This document shows, piece after piece, positions 47,517-56,417 of a stretch of 64,000 nucleotides of DNA. Origin of the DNA: Rhodoplanes sp963712435 (GTDB lineage Bacteria > Pseudomonadota > Alphaproteobacteria > Rhizobiales > Xanthobacteraceae); the NCBI GenBank assembly GCA_963712435.1, contig CAVQIB010000004.1, forward strand, positions 1 through 64,000, written 5' to 3'. Position 1 is the stretch's first letter, and every line of letters begins with the position of its first letter. The notes beneath the pieces were generated by a model. It searched no databases. It had not been told where the DNA came from and saw nothing but the letters and a program-made list of their open reading frames with translations. A program made the translations under genes and the position numbers.

Positions 47517-48029
47517 ATGACAAAGGGGCGCGTTCTCCTGCTTGCAGCGGCGTTGTTCGTTTCCGCGCCCATGGCCGGCGCCGAGGAGCGGCTGCAGGTT
47601 GAGCCTGGCGTCCCAGCCGCGGCGGGCCTCGCCGGTCACGAAATACTCTCCAGGGTCCGGTCCGGCGGCTTCGATCCGGTCGGCCAGCCGGTGCGCAGGG
47701 GACCGCGCTATGAAGTCGCAGCGGTCGATCCCTACGAGCTCGACGTCCGCCTGGTCGTGGATGCGCAGACCGGCGATATCCTCGCGGTCCGCCACGATCC
47801 TGAGCTTGCTGAGCCGCCGCTCGCCGGGCCCAGTTATGCCCAATGGCAGTTCCGGCGGTTGCGCGAAAGCCGGCCGGTCCCACCGCGCGGCATTCCCACT
47901 GGACGCCCGGCGGAAGCCGGACGCCCGACGGAAGTGGCGAAGCTCAAGACGCCCCTGCCGCTCCCGCGTCCGCGCCCTGAGGACGTGACCGGCTCGATCA
48001 AGATCGTGCCCGTCGCTCCGCTGGAGTAA
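47517..48029 (+). CDS. secreted hypothetical protein, PepSY-like, 170 aa
   Basis: A clear signal peptide (MTKGRVLLLAAALFVSAPMA-GA) is followed by a short domain reading LAGHEILSRVRSGGFDPVGQ, PVRRGPRYEVAAVDPYELDV and RLVVDAQTGDILAVRHDPEL. That pattern resembles a PepSY-type periplasmic module, where a strand bearing V-D-A-x-T-G-x-I is typical. The C-terminal half is Pro/Arg-rich and probably disordered. GGGGGAG precedes ATG 47517. Periplasmic location is predicted; function is unknown. A stem-loop sits after its stop. Confidence 0.65.
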   Translation: MTKGRVLLLAAALFVSAPMAGAEERLQVEPGVPAAAGLAGHEILSRVRSGGFDPVGQPVRRGPRYEVAAVDPYELDVRLVVDAQTGDILAVRHDPELAEPPLAGPSYAQWQFRRLRESRPVPPRGIPTGRPAEAGRPTEVAKLKTPLPLPRPRPEDVTGSIKIVPVAPLE

Positions 48030-48041
48030 TCGCACATAAAG

Positions 48042-48065
48042 AAGCGCCCCCTTGCGGGAGCGCTT
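48042..48065. terminator. stem-loop between convergent genes
   Basis: AAGCGC...GCGCTT pairs with an inner CCC/GGG around TTGC. On the minus strand it is followed by CTTTATG, so it is a plausible terminator mainly for hsp20, and a weak one for the gene ending at 48029. Confidence 0.6.
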
Positions 48066-48093
48066 CGGCTATTCGCAAGGCCGTGCCGCCTGA

Positions 48094-48561
48094 TCAGGCG
48101 GCCCTGGATTCGATCACCTTGCCGTCGCCGGACCCGGCGATCCTGATCTGGCGCGGCTTCATCTTTTCCGGAATCTCGCGGACCAGATCGACATGCAGGA
48201 GGCCGTTCTCGAGGGTCGCGCCCTTGACCTCGACAAAGTCGGCGAGCTGGAAGGCCCGCTCGAAGGCGCGCGCGGCGATGCCCTGGTAGAGCACCTCGCC
48301 CTTCTTCTCGTCCTTAGCCTGCGGTTTCTCGCCGCGTACGGTCAGGGTGTTCTCCTTGGCCTCGATCGACAGCTCGGGCTCGGCGAAGCCGGCGACCGCG
48401 AGCGTGATCCGATAGCTGTTTTCGCCGGTGCGCTCGATATTGTAGGGCGGGTAGGCCGAACCTTGGCCATCATATCCCGCCATCTGGTCGAGCAGCGAAA
48501 CCAGCCGGTCGAAGCCGACGGTGGAACGATAGAGGGGAGTAAGATCGAAAGTCGTGCGCAT
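48094..48561 (-). CDS. Hsp20 small heat-shock protein
   Basis: 155 residues: an N-terminal arm (MRTTFDLTPLYRSTVGFDRL) followed by the alpha-crystallin domain (YPPYNIERTGENSYRITLAV, ELSIEAKENTLTVRGEKPQA) and GIAARAFERAFQLADFVEVK, with the terminal IRI motif in RQIRIAGSG. It is the rhizobial class A (HspA/IbpA-like) type, an ATP-independent holdase. GGAGGAT before ATG 48561 is the ribosome site and is part of a ROSE-like leader. The stem-loop at 48042-48065 follows the stop. Confidence 0.93.
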   Translation of the reverse strand: MRTTFDLTPLYRSTVGFDRLVSLLDQMAGYDGQGSAYPPYNIERTGENSYRITLAVAGFAEPELSIEAKENTLTVRGEKPQAKDEKKGEVLYQGIAARAFERAFQLADFVEVKGATLENGLLHVDLVREIPEKMKPRQIRIAGSGDGKVIESRAA

Positions 48562-48646
48562 GGCATATCCTCCTGGAGTTGAGCGACATGCGAAACGGTC
48601 CGCGCATTGGCCGGACCACCTCGTTGCGCCGCCCGTGGGCCGGCGC
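48562..48646 (-). promoter_or_regulatory. ROSE-like RNA thermometer in hsp20 leader
   Basis: In the minus-strand leader there are three consecutive hairpins: GCGCCG/CGGCGC (48646-48626), GGTCCG/CGGACC (48617-48597), and a 3' hairpin in which CGCTCAACTCC faces the AGGAGGAT ribosome site just before the ATG. Several GC-rich hairpins plus a masked SD is the ROSE plan of rhizobial hsp20 genes, where heat melts the last hairpin. The match is by architecture; the ROSE U-U-G-C-U core is imperfect here. Confidence 0.55.
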
Positions 48647-48788
48647 ATCCGACATATGGGCAGGGGCGTTTGATGCTTCAAGATCGCGATCGCGGGCGAA
48701 TTCCCGAGCCGCGGACCGCTGTCATCGCTCGGGTTGAGCCCGCCCCGCCGGCTGGTATAAGCGGCCTCTTGCCGCGCGGACCCGCCCG

Positions 48789-49737
48789 ATGAAACTCGTC
48801 TCCGTTCCTGCCAATCCGGTTCCGGCCGACGGCGTCGCCGGCGTGCTGAAGACGCCCGACGGCATCGCCCTTCGCTTTGCGCGCTGGCCTCCTCCGCCCG
48901 GGCGCAAAGGCACCGTCTGCCTGTTTCAGGGGCGGGCCGAGTTCATCGAGAAGTACTTCGAGGTCGTGCGCGACCTGCAGGCCCGCGGCTTCGCCGTGGC
49001 CGCGTTGGACTGGCGCGGGCAGGGTCTGTCCCAGCGGCTGACGCGCGACCCCCACAAAGGTCATGTGCGACGCTTCGCCGACTACGTCACCGACCTTGAA
49101 ACGCTCGTGAAAGAGGTCCTGCTGCCGGACTGCCCCCCGCCGTTCTTCGCGCTCGGCCAGGGGATGGGCGCGACGGTGCTGATCGAGTCGGCCGCGCGCG
49201 GCCACCGCTGGTTCGACCGCACCGTGCTGAGCGCTCCGATGATCTCCCTGGCCCAGAGCTCCTTGTGGGGGGCGGGGCCGCCGATCGCCCGGGCGCTGGC
49301 GCTTGCCGGCCTGGGCCGGCTCTATGTGCCCGGCGGCGGCGCAGCGCCGATCGCCTCCGCGCCGTTTGCGGACAATGTGATGACGTCCGATCCTGTGCGG
49401 TATGGACGTACGGGCGCAATCCTCGAGGAAGAGCCGGCGCTTGGGGTCGGCGCGCCGACGATCGGCTGGGCGAGTGCGGCGTTCCGCACGATGACCGCCT
49501 TGCAGCAGCCCTCCTACTCTGCGCGCCTGCGCCAGCCGATGCTCCTGATTGCGGCCGGCCGCGACCAGCGTCGTATCGCTTCCGGCGATCGAGGACTTTG
49601 CCTGGAACCTGCGCGCCGGCTCCCATCTCATCGTTCCCGGCGCCATGCACGACCTGATGTTCGAGCAGGACCAATACCGGCGGCTGTTCTGGGCCGCCTT
49701 CGATGCTTTCGTCCCCGGCACCCCGCTCTACGGCTGA
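48789..49737 (+). CDS. alpha/beta hydrolase, lysophospholipase-like (one frameshift)
   Basis: 315 residues after correction. The serine-aminopeptidase S33/Hydrolase_4 pattern reads GTVCLFQGRAEFIEKYFEVV, GFAVAALDWRGQGLSQRLTR, then ALGQGMGATVLIESA in the nucleophile-elbow position. Note that the elbow is GQGMG rather than G-x-S-x-G, so the nucleophilic serine seems to be replaced by glycine. A surplus C at about 49569 breaks the frame; after it come VVSLPAIEDFAWNL and VPGAMHDLMFEQDQYR with the His. Family members hydrolyse monoacyl-glycerophospholipids; with this elbow, activity is doubtful. Start ATG 48789. Confidence 0.8.
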
Positions 49738-49793
49738 AATCCGAGCTCGTTTCGGCGCGGATCGTTGTCCGCGCCGCGCCGCGCCTGGCGCAG

Positions 49794-50485
49794 CTACTCG
49801 TCCTGCTTTCCGCCGATCTTCTTGAGCTTGGCGAACACCGCCTCGACGTCGAGCTCCTTGGCGGGCGTTTTCTCTTCTTCCTCAGCGGCTTCCGCGCTCG
49901 CCGGCGGTGGTCACGTCGGCCGGGAGCAAGGTGACCGCCTGCTCGGCCGGGAGCGGCTTCTCCTTGGCCGCGCGGCTGACTTCGAGATCGAGATCGATCT
50001 GCGAGCACAGGCCGAGCGTCACCGGATCGAGCGGGGTGCAGATTCGGCGCGTTCCAGTGCGTGCGCTCCCGGATGGCGGCGATGGTCGCCTTGGTCGTGC
50101 CGACCAGCCGCATGATTGCGCTGTCCTTCAGCTCCGGATGGTTGCGCACGAGCCAGAGAATGGCGTTGGGGCGGTCCTGGCGCCGCGACACCGGCGTGTA
50201 GCGCGGGCCGCGCTTTTGCTTCGGCTCCGGCACGCGCAGCTTGGAATGGGCGAGCTTCAGCCGCGCAGTCTGGTCGGCTTCGGCGCGCTCGATCTCGTCG
50301 CGGGTGAGCTGGCCGGTGAGGATCGGGTCGAGCCCCTTGATGCCCTGCGCCGCGTCACCGTCGGCGATCGCCTTTACTTCGAGCGGGTGCAGCTTGCAGA
50401 AATCGGCGATCTGATCGAACGACAGGGCCGTGTTCTCGACCAACCAGACGGCGGTGGCTTTAGGCATCAACGGCTGGTCCGACAT
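49794..50485 (-). CDS. trcR: cell-cycle transcriptional regulator TrcR (DUF1013; two frameshifts)
   Basis: 229 residues after correction. MPKATAVWLVENTALSFDQI, ADFCKLHPLEVKAIADGDAA, GIKGLDPILTGQLTRDEIER and RRQDRPNAILWLVRNHPELK, then SAIMRLVGTTKATIAAIRER, are the conserved helical repeats of TrcR, an alphaproteobacterial regulator linked to CtrA/GcrA-era gene expression. The C-terminal part reads in other frames after a surplus base in GGGG at 50033-50036 and another at about 49892: LDPVTLGLCSQIDLDLEVSR, then AKELDVEAVFAKLKKIGGKQ and DE, stop at 49794. ATG 50485 has AAGGAGA upstream. The gene is conserved and usually essential, hence sequencing error is the likely cause. Confidence 0.9.
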
Positions 50486-50676
50486 GCTGGAATCTCCTTG
50501 GCGCTCCGTCCGCCGCAGGCGGCGAAGCCTCTTCTTGATCGAGAAATGGCGGAGGATGGTCCCTATATAGGCGACGAGCGCGCCGCAAGGCAACCCATTG
50601 GCGCAGCTTGACAGCCGCTGGACCAAAGCTCAAGACCGACCGGCACGAGAGATTGCAGAACCCGTCAAGGCCCGTC

Positions 50677-51676
50677 ATGACCGCACAACCCATGTCCGGC
50701 GGCAAGCCGCCGCTCAAGGTTCTCCTTTGCTCGCCGCGCGGCTTCTGCGCCGGCGTCGTTCGCGCCGTCGAGACGGTCGAGCGCGCGCTCGCGCTGTACG
50801 GGGCGCCCGGTCTATGTGCGCCACGAGATCGTTCACAACCGCTACGTCGTGGAGAGCCTCAAGGCCAAGGGCGCGATCTTCGTCGAAGAGCTGGATGAAA
50901 TCCCCGACACGCAGGCGCCGGTCGTGTTCTCGGCGCATGGGGTGCCGAAATCCGTGCCCGAAGCGGCCGCCAAGCGGAACTTCTTTGCGCTCGACGCCAC
51001 CTGTCCTCTGGTCACCAAGGTGCATCGCGAGGCGGAAATCCATTTCCGCCGTGGCCGCGAGATCGTGCTGATCGGGCATGCCGGTCACCCGGAGGTCGTC
51101 GGCACGGTCGGCCAGCTGCCGGCCGGGGCGATCACCTTGATCGAAACCGCGGCGGACGCCGTCGCTTTCGTTCCCAAGGACCCGGACAAGCTCGCTTATG
51201 TCACGCAGACGACGCTCTCGGTGGACGACTGCGCCGAGATCATCGCGACGCTCTCGGCCCGTTTCCCCGCGATCGTCGGGCCGCAGAAGGAAGACATCTG
51301 CTACGCCACGACCAATCGCCAGGAGGCGGTGAAACGGGTCGCACCGATCGTGGACGCCCTCATCGTTGTCGGCGCGCCCAACTCGTCGAACTCCCAGCGC
51401 CTGCGGGAAGTGGCGGAGCGCAACGGCTGTACGCGCGCGCAACTGGTGCAGCGCGCCGACGAAATCGACTGGTCGCAGCTGGACGGGATTGCGCGCCTCG
51501 GGATCACCGCGGGCGCTTCGGCGCCGGAGGTGATCGTCGAGGAGATCATCGACGCCTTCGCCGTGCGTTACGATATCAGCGTCGAAACCGTCTCCGGGGT
51601 CGAGGAGAGCATGTTCTTTCCTTTGCCGCGCCATCTCAGGGAACTCGACAAGGCGGCCGGAACGGCGGCTGAATAA
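50677..51676 (+). CDS. ispH: 4-hydroxy-3-methylbut-2-enyl diphosphate reductase (one frameshift)
   Basis: 332 residues after correction; the final enzyme of the MEP isoprenoid pathway. KVLLCSPRGFCAGVVRAVET contains the first Fe-S cysteine. The reading breaks in CCCGG at 50809-50810 and resumes as VYVRHEIVHNRYVVESLKAK, VVFSAHGVPKSVPEAAAKRN, FALDATCPLVTKVHREAEIH (second Cys), VLIGHAGHPEVVGTVGQLP, DICYATTNRQEAVKRVAPIV (third Cys) and TAGASAPEVIVEEIIDAF. An essential single-copy gene with one extra G is taken as a consensus error. Start ATG 50677, with ATG 50692 as alternative. It begins the ispH-thrB-rnhA cluster. Confidence 0.95.
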
Positions 51677-51693
51677 CGCCGTCCGGGGGCGGG

Positions 51694-52656
51694 ATGGCCG
51701 TCTATACAGATATCGCGGTCGACGAGCTGCAGGCCTATCTCGGCGACTACGATCTGGGCGAGCTCCTTGCCTATAAGGGGATCGCCGAGGGGGTCGAGAA
51801 CTCCAATTTTCTGCTCCATACGTCGCGCGGCTATTTCATCCTGACGCTTTACGAAAAGCGCGTCGCGGCGGAAGACGTGCCGTTCTTTCTGAGCTTGTTG
51901 GAGCATCTCGCGGCGCGCGGGCTCACCTGCCCGCAGCCGATCAAGACGCGCAAGGGCGAGGCGCTCGGCCATCTGGCCGGCCGGCCGGCGGCGATCTTCA
52001 CCTTCCTCGACGGCATGTGGATCAGGCGGCCGGCCGTGGCCCACTGTCAGGGCCTGGGCGAGGCGCTGGCGCAGCTGCATCTCGCCGGCCGCGACTTTCC
52101 GCTGCGGCGGCGCAACACGCTGTCGGTCGATGGCTGGCGGAAGCTTTATGACAGCGCCCAGGGTCGCGCCGACACGGTGATCGTCGGCCTCGCCCCGTTG
52201 ATCGACGCCGAACTGGCGCATCTCGAGCGATCCTGGCCGCATGACCTGCCGCAAGGCGTCATCCATGGCGACCTGTTTCCCGACAATGTCTTCTTCCTCG
52301 ACACGCGCATTTCGGGCCTGATCGACTTTTACTTCGCCTGCACGGACATGCTCGCCTATGACGTCGCGATCTGCCTCAATGCATGGTGTTTCGAGCTCGA
52401 CCACTCGTTCAATGTCACCAAAGGGCGAGCGCTGATGCATGCCTATATGCGCACCCGGCCTTTGTCCGAATGCGAAATCGCCGCTTTGCCCCTGCTCTGC
52501 CGCGGCGCGGCGCTGCGCTTCCTGCTGACGCGGCTGGTCGACTGGTTCGCCACCCCGCCGGGCGCGCTCGTGCGTCCGAAGGAGCCGCTCGAATATTACC
52601 GCAAGCTCCGCTTTCACCAGTTGGTCGCCGGCCCGCGCGATTACGGCGTCGATTGA
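51694..52656 (+). CDS. thrB: homoserine kinase (APH-fold ThrB)
   Basis: 320 residues of the ThrB type found in alphaproteobacteria, belonging to the aminoglycoside-phosphotransferase fold rather than GHMP kinases. Motifs: GIAEGVENSNFLLHTSRGYF, ILTLYEKRV with the ATP-binding Lys, QGVIHGDLFPDNVFFLDTRI with the catalytic Asp, and GLIDFYFACTDMLAYDVAIC with the metal-binding Asp. It phosphorylates homoserine for threonine synthesis. It starts 17 bases after ispH and overlaps the region of the rnhA ribosome site, so the three genes are probably co-expressed. Confidence 0.95.
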   Translation: MAVYTDIAVDELQAYLGDYDLGELLAYKGIAEGVENSNFLLHTSRGYFILTLYEKRVAAEDVPFFLSLLEHLAARGLTCPQPIKTRKGEALGHLAGRPAAIFTFLDGMWIRRPAVAHCQGLGEALAQLHLAGRDFPLRRRNTLSVDGWRKLYDSAQGRADTVIVGLAPLIDAELAHLERSWPHDLPQGVIHGDLFPDNVFFLDTRISGLIDFYFACTDMLAYDVAICLNAWCFELDHSFNVTKGRALMHAYMRTRPLSECEIAALPLLCRGAALRFLLTRLVDWFATPPGALVRPKEPLEYYRKLRFHQLVAGPRDYGVD

Positions 52657-52667
52657 GCGAGGAATTC

Positions 52668-53153
52668 GTGTCGGAAGGCCACGTCATCATTCACACCGAC
52701 GGCGCATGCTCCGGCAATCCCGGACCCGGCGGCTGGGGCGCGATTCTCGAATGGAACGGCCACCGCAGGGAGCTCAAGGGCGCCGAACCGCATACGACCA
52801 ATAATCGCATGGAGCTGATGGCCGCCATCATGGCGCTGGCGGCGCTCAAGCGACCCTCGACGGTCGAGATTCACACCGACAGCCAGTATTTGCGGCAGGG
52901 GATCACCGCTTGGATCCTGTCCTGGAAGCGCAATGGCTGGCGCACCGCGGACAAGAAGCCGGTGAAGAACGTCGATCTCTGGCAGCGCCTCGACGCCGCC
53001 CTCGTGTCTCACAAGGTGCAGTGGCGCTGGGTGCGCGGCCATTCCGGCCACGACCTCAACGAGCGCGCCGACGAACTCGCCCGCGAAGCGATCAGCGAAC
53101 TGCGCGCGGCGGCAAAGGCGGGCAAGACACCTCCTCCCGCCGGGGAGAGGTGA
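52668..53153 (+). CDS. rnhA: ribonuclease HI
   Basis: 161 residues; degrades the RNA strand of RNA:DNA hybrids. All four catalytic carboxylates are present: Asp in VIIHTDGACSGNPGPGGWG, Glu in TTNNRMELMAAIMAL, Asp in VEIHTDSQYLRQGITAWILS and Asp in NERADELAREAI, plus the His in WVRGHSGHDLN. Start GTG 52668 has AGGA five bases upstream; a TTG at 52653 overlapping the thrB stop is the alternative. The C terminus runs into a common intergenic motif (GKTPPPAGER). Confidence 0.95.
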   Translation: MSEGHVIIHTDGACSGNPGPGGWGAILEWNGHRRELKGAEPHTTNNRMELMAAIMALAALKRPSTVEIHTDSQYLRQGITAWILSWKRNGWRTADKKPVKNVDLWQRLDAALVSHKVQWRWVRGHSGHDLNERADELAREAISELRAAAKAGKTPPPAGER

Positions 53154-53183
53154 AGCATCTGGCAGAAGTTCGGTAGGGTCGCC

Positions 53184-53669
53184 TTACAGCTGCTTGAGCA
53201 GGTTCTCGGCGCTGGAGATTTCGGCCTTGCCCGGCTCGTCCTCGACGCTGAGCGTCTTCACCACGCCGTCTTCCACCAGCATGGCGTAGCGTCGCGAGCG
53301 CAGCCCGAGCCCGGCGCCGCTCGCGTCGAGCGCGAGATCGATCGCCTTGGCGAAGTCGCCATTGCCGTCGGAGAGGAATTCGATTGTCCCCGCGGCGCCC
53401 GTCGCCTTGCTCCAAGCCTCCATGACGAACGCGTCGTTGACGCCGGTGACGGCGATCGTGTCGACGCCTTTGGCCTTGAACGCGTCGGCGTTCTTGAGAA
53501 AGCCGGGGAGATGGCTGTTGTTGCAGGTGGGCGTGAACGCGCCGGGCACGGCGAACAGCACGACCTTCTTGCCCTTGAAGACCTCATCGGTCGTTTTCGG
53601 GGCCGGTCCGCGTTCGCCCATAATTCGAAACTTCGTCTCGGGAATGCGATCGCCGACCTTGATGGGCAT
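53184..53669 (-). CDS. peroxiredoxin (Prx5-type, redoxin domain)
   Basis: 161 residues. The peroxidatic site is VVLFAVPGAFTPTCNNSHLP, with the Cys preceded by Pro/Thr as in Prx5; the resolving arginine lies in GLRSRRYAMLVEDGVVKTL. There is no second conserved Cys, so it is probably one-Cys or glutaredoxin-dependent. It reduces peroxides in the cytoplasm. ATG 53669 (MPIKVGDRIPETKF) has AGAGGA eight bases upstream. It is convergent with rnhA. Confidence 0.94.
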   Translation of the reverse strand: MPIKVGDRIPETKFRIMGERGPAPKTTDEVFKGKKVVLFAVPGAFTPTCNNSHLPGFLKNADAFKAKGVDTIAVTGVNDAFVMEAWSKATGAAGTIEFLSDGNGDFAKAIDLALDASGAGLGLRSRRYAMLVEDGVVKTLSVEDEPGKAEISSAENLLKQL

Positions 53670-53778
53670 GAATCTAATCCTCTTTATGTGAAAAGCTGCG
53701 CTCGGCCGCATTGTGCGCGTGTCGCACACAAGGCCCGACACGCACCCGCCGGCTGCAACCTAGCGCGTGCGCGGCGAA

Positions 53779-54640
53779 CTAGTCGAGCCGGTAGGGCGCT
53801 TCAATCGCCTCCTTCCCGGCGACCGCAGTGAGCCGCAGCGTCGCACCCTTCGGGTCGACGCCGGGCGGCACGCCGTCCAGCGTGAACGTGAAATCGATGC
53901 AAACCGTCGCGCGCCTCCCCTGCCGGCTCGGGCACCGGCAAGGCCCAATCGGCGGTCGGGCCCTCGGCGAACAGATGGACGCTCGCACCCGCAGGCGCGG
54001 CCACGTCGACGACGACGCGCGGGTGCGGCCATTCCCCCTCGCGGGCGACCGCACGGATCACCAAGCCTTCTCCCGCGCCGACCGCGCCTTGCTTGGGCAC
54101 TTGCGCTTCCGCGGCCGCGAGAGCGGCGTCCTGCTCGGGCGCGGTGGTCGGGAGCCGCAATTCCGCGCTGCCGGATTCCGGAACGCATACCCGTTCGCAG
54201 ATCGCATAGTCGAAGGCGAGCGCTAATCTGACCGGCTGCGCCGGGTTCTGCGCGACGATGCGGAGCGGCAGGATGACCTTGTCTTTGTAGCCGATCGAGG
54301 CGCCGCCGGCGTCGCGCCAGGAATGCGGCGCGGGCCAGGCGACGGCGACCGACTGCACATTCGTCGATGCGGCAAAATCGAACCGCGGCATGACGCCGGA
54401 GTCCCCGGGGTACCGCCAATAGGTCTTCCACCCGGGCGCGAGCTTTATTTCTATGCCGGCGCGCAGGAAACCCTGGCCGCTCGCGGGCGTTCCCGCAATG
54501 AGGCGCAGCGACGAGCGCGCACCGCCATCCAAAGCGGATGAGTCGGCTGCGCGCGATCGCGCAACGCCGATGAGCAGCGCAAACACGGCCACAACGGCGA
54601 CCGGCAAGACGATTCGCCGCCGCAATCCTGGTGCAATCAT
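53779..54640 (-). CDS. DsbD N-terminal-domain-like secreted protein (one frameshift)
   Basis: 286 residues after correction. A signal peptide (LPVAVVAVFALLIGVARSRA) leads to a DsbD/ScsB N-terminal-type domain: GIEIKLAPGWKTYWRYPGDS, GVMPRFDFAASTNVQSVAVA, PHSWRDAGGASIGYKDKVIL and LAFDYAICERVCVPESGSAE, with the CxxxC redox pair. The frame breaks in TTT/AAA at 53891-53893 and resumes TFTLDGVPPGVDPKGATLRL to the TAG at 53779. The membrane and thioredoxin domains of full DsbD are absent, so it is a stand-alone periplasmic thiol-exchange module, as is common in Bradyrhizobium relatives. ATG 54640 is chosen. Confidence 0.82.
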
Positions 54641-54755
54641 GCGCAATCGTTTATCGACACGGCCGCGGCGCTGCTACTGAAATGGTCGTGAGCGAAGCTG
54701 CGCTGTTGGATACGTGCGTTGCCGAACGCGATCGGATCGGGGTAACCTTGCGGCG

Positions 54756-55376
54756 ATGAGGATAGGCAAGAAGACCGCTGGAGACGTCCCGCCGAAACGG
54801 GGCTATCTCGACGGACAGATGCTGATCGCAATGCCGAGCATGCGCGACGAGCGTTTCGCCCGCAGTCTGATCTATGTGTGCGCCCACTCGTCCGAAGGCG
54901 CGATGGGCATCATCGTCAATCACCCGGCGGTCAACATCAATTTCGCCGATCTCCTGGTGCAACTCGAAGTCATTCCGGCCGCCGATCTCATTCTGCTGCC
55001 CCCGCGGGCGGGCTCGGTGCCGGTCCTGCGCGGCGGCCCGGTCGAGACCGGACGCGGCTTCGTGCTGCATTCAAGCGACTTCTTCATCGACAACTCGACC
55101 CTTCCGATCGATGACGGCATCTGCCTTACTGCGACGCTCGACATCCTCAAGGCGATCGCGCGCGGCGACGGTCCGCTCAGCGCGGTGCTTGCGCTCGGCT
55201 ATGCCGGATGGGCGCCCGGCCAGCTCGAAAGCGAAATCCAATCCAATGGCTGGCTGCATTGCACCGCCGATCTCGAGCTGATCTTCGGCGCCGACATCGA
55301 TGCGAAATACGAAAAGGCGCTCAGAAAAATCGGCATCGACCTCGGCATGTTGTCGAGCGAAGCGGGCCATGCTTGA
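54756..55376 (+). CDS. YqgE/AlgH family protein (UPF0301)
   Basis: 206 residues: GYLDGQMLIAMPSMRDERFA, RSLIYVCAHSSEGAMGIIVN, VLRGGPVETGRGFVLHSSDF and ALGYAGWAPGQLESEIQSNG W define the DUF179 fold. It is a cytoplasmic protein of unknown biochemical function, implicated in some species in alginate or ribosome-related regulation. Start ATG 54756 gives the normal length. Divergent from the DsbD-like gene with a 115-base gap. Confidence 0.92.
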   Translation: MRIGKKTAGDVPPKRGYLDGQMLIAMPSMRDERFARSLIYVCAHSSEGAMGIIVNHPAVNINFADLLVQLEVIPAADLILLPPRAGSVPVLRGGPVETGRGFVLHSSDFFIDNSTLPIDDGICLTATLDILKAIARGDGPLSAVLALGYAGWAPGQLESEIQSNGWLHCTADLELIFGADIDAKYEKALRKIGIDLGMLSSEAGHA

Positions 55377-55471
55377 CGGCGCGCCTGCGCCGGTGATTTC
55401 CCCTTGGTTCCCGACGGCGTTGCGCCCCGCGCGAGCAGAGCGGGCCTGAGAAGGAATGGAAGAACCGAGCC

Positions 55472-56377
55472 ATGAACTGGATCGCAAACGTCGTCCGTCC
55501 GAAAATCCGCAACTTCCTCAATCGTCGCGACGTGCCGGAGAATCTCTGGATCAAGTGTCCCGAGACCGGGCAGCTCGTCTTCTACAAGGACGTTGAGGCG
55601 AACCAGTTCGTCATTCCCGGCTCCAACTATCACATGCGCATGGGCGCCGCTGCGCGCCTGAAATCGATTTTCGACGGCGCGACCTGGTTCGACATCGGCG
55701 TGCCGCCGACGCCGGCCGACCCGCTCAAGTTCCGCGACCAGCGCCGCTATGCCGATCGCCTGAAAGACGCGCGCGCCAAGACGGGGCTCGCCGACGCGAT
55801 CAAGCTCGGCCTCGGCAAGCTGGAAGGCCTGCCCGTCGTGATCGGCGTCCAGGATTTCGACTTCATGGGCGGATCGCTTGGCATGGCGGCCGGCGAGGCG
55901 GTGATCAAGGGCGCGGAAACCGCGGTCGAGAAGGGCACGCCGTTCATCTTGTTCGTGGCGTCAGGCGGCGCCCGCATGCAGGAAGGCATCTTCGCGCTGA
56001 TGCAGATGCCGCGGACCACGGTCGCGATCGAGCGTCTGCGCGAGCAGCGCAAGCCCTATATCGTCGTGCTGACCAATCCGACGACGGGAGGCGTGACCGC
56101 CTCCTACGCGATGCTGGGCGACATCCATATCGCCGAGCCGGGAGCGCTGATCGGCTTCGCCGGGCCGCGCGTGATCGAGCAGACCATCCGCGAACGCCTG
56201 CCGGACGGATTCCAGAAAGCGGAATACCTCAAGGCGCACGGCATGGTCGACATGGTCGTGGATCGCCAGGACTTGCGCGCGACATTGGCGCGGCTGTGCC
56301 GCCTGCTCACCAAGACGCCGCCGACGCCCGACGCGCTGCCGGCCGACGCGGCGCCGGCCGAGACGGAACAGGCGTGA
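55472..56377 (+). CDS. accD: acetyl-CoA carboxylase carboxyltransferase beta subunit
   Basis: 301 residues; with AccA it moves CO2 from biotin to acetyl-CoA, giving malonyl-CoA. LPVVIGVQDFDFMGGSLGMA, GTPFILFVASGGARMQEGIF, YIVVLTNPTTGGVTASYAML and PGALIGFAGPRVIEQTIRER are the crotonase-like core. The N-terminal zinc ribbon of the E. coli enzyme is degenerate: WIKCPETGQLVFYKDVEANQ has one cysteine where four are expected. That is usual for Hyphomicrobiales, not a mutation. folC follows 40 bases downstream, the conserved accD-folC order. Confidence 0.96.
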   Translation: MNWIANVVRPKIRNFLNRRDVPENLWIKCPETGQLVFYKDVEANQFVIPGSNYHMRMGAAARLKSIFDGATWFDIGVPPTPADPLKFRDQRRYADRLKDARAKTGLADAIKLGLGKLEGLPVVIGVQDFDFMGGSLGMAAGEAVIKGAETAVEKGTPFILFVASGGARMQEGIFALMQMPRTTVAIERLREQRKPYIVVLTNPTTGGVTASYAMLGDIHIAEPGALIGFAGPRVIEQTIRERLPDGFQKAEYLKAHGMVDMVVDRQDLRATLARLCRLLTKTPPTPDALPADAAPAETEQA

Positions 56378-56417
56378 GACGGCCGCCGCAGAGGAACTCG
56401 CAAGTGAAAGTCCGGAG

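Noticed and set aside
53130..53160. CACCTCC..GGAGAGGTG inverted repeat after rnhA as a dedicated terminator
   Set aside because: It overlaps the rnhA coding end and is a frequent Rhizobiales intergenic motif; termination is possible but not supported beyond the short stem.
55550..55620. AccD as a defective protein because its zinc cysteines are missing
   Set aside because: The one-cysteine N terminus is the normal form in Hyphomicrobiales, and the catalytic core is intact.
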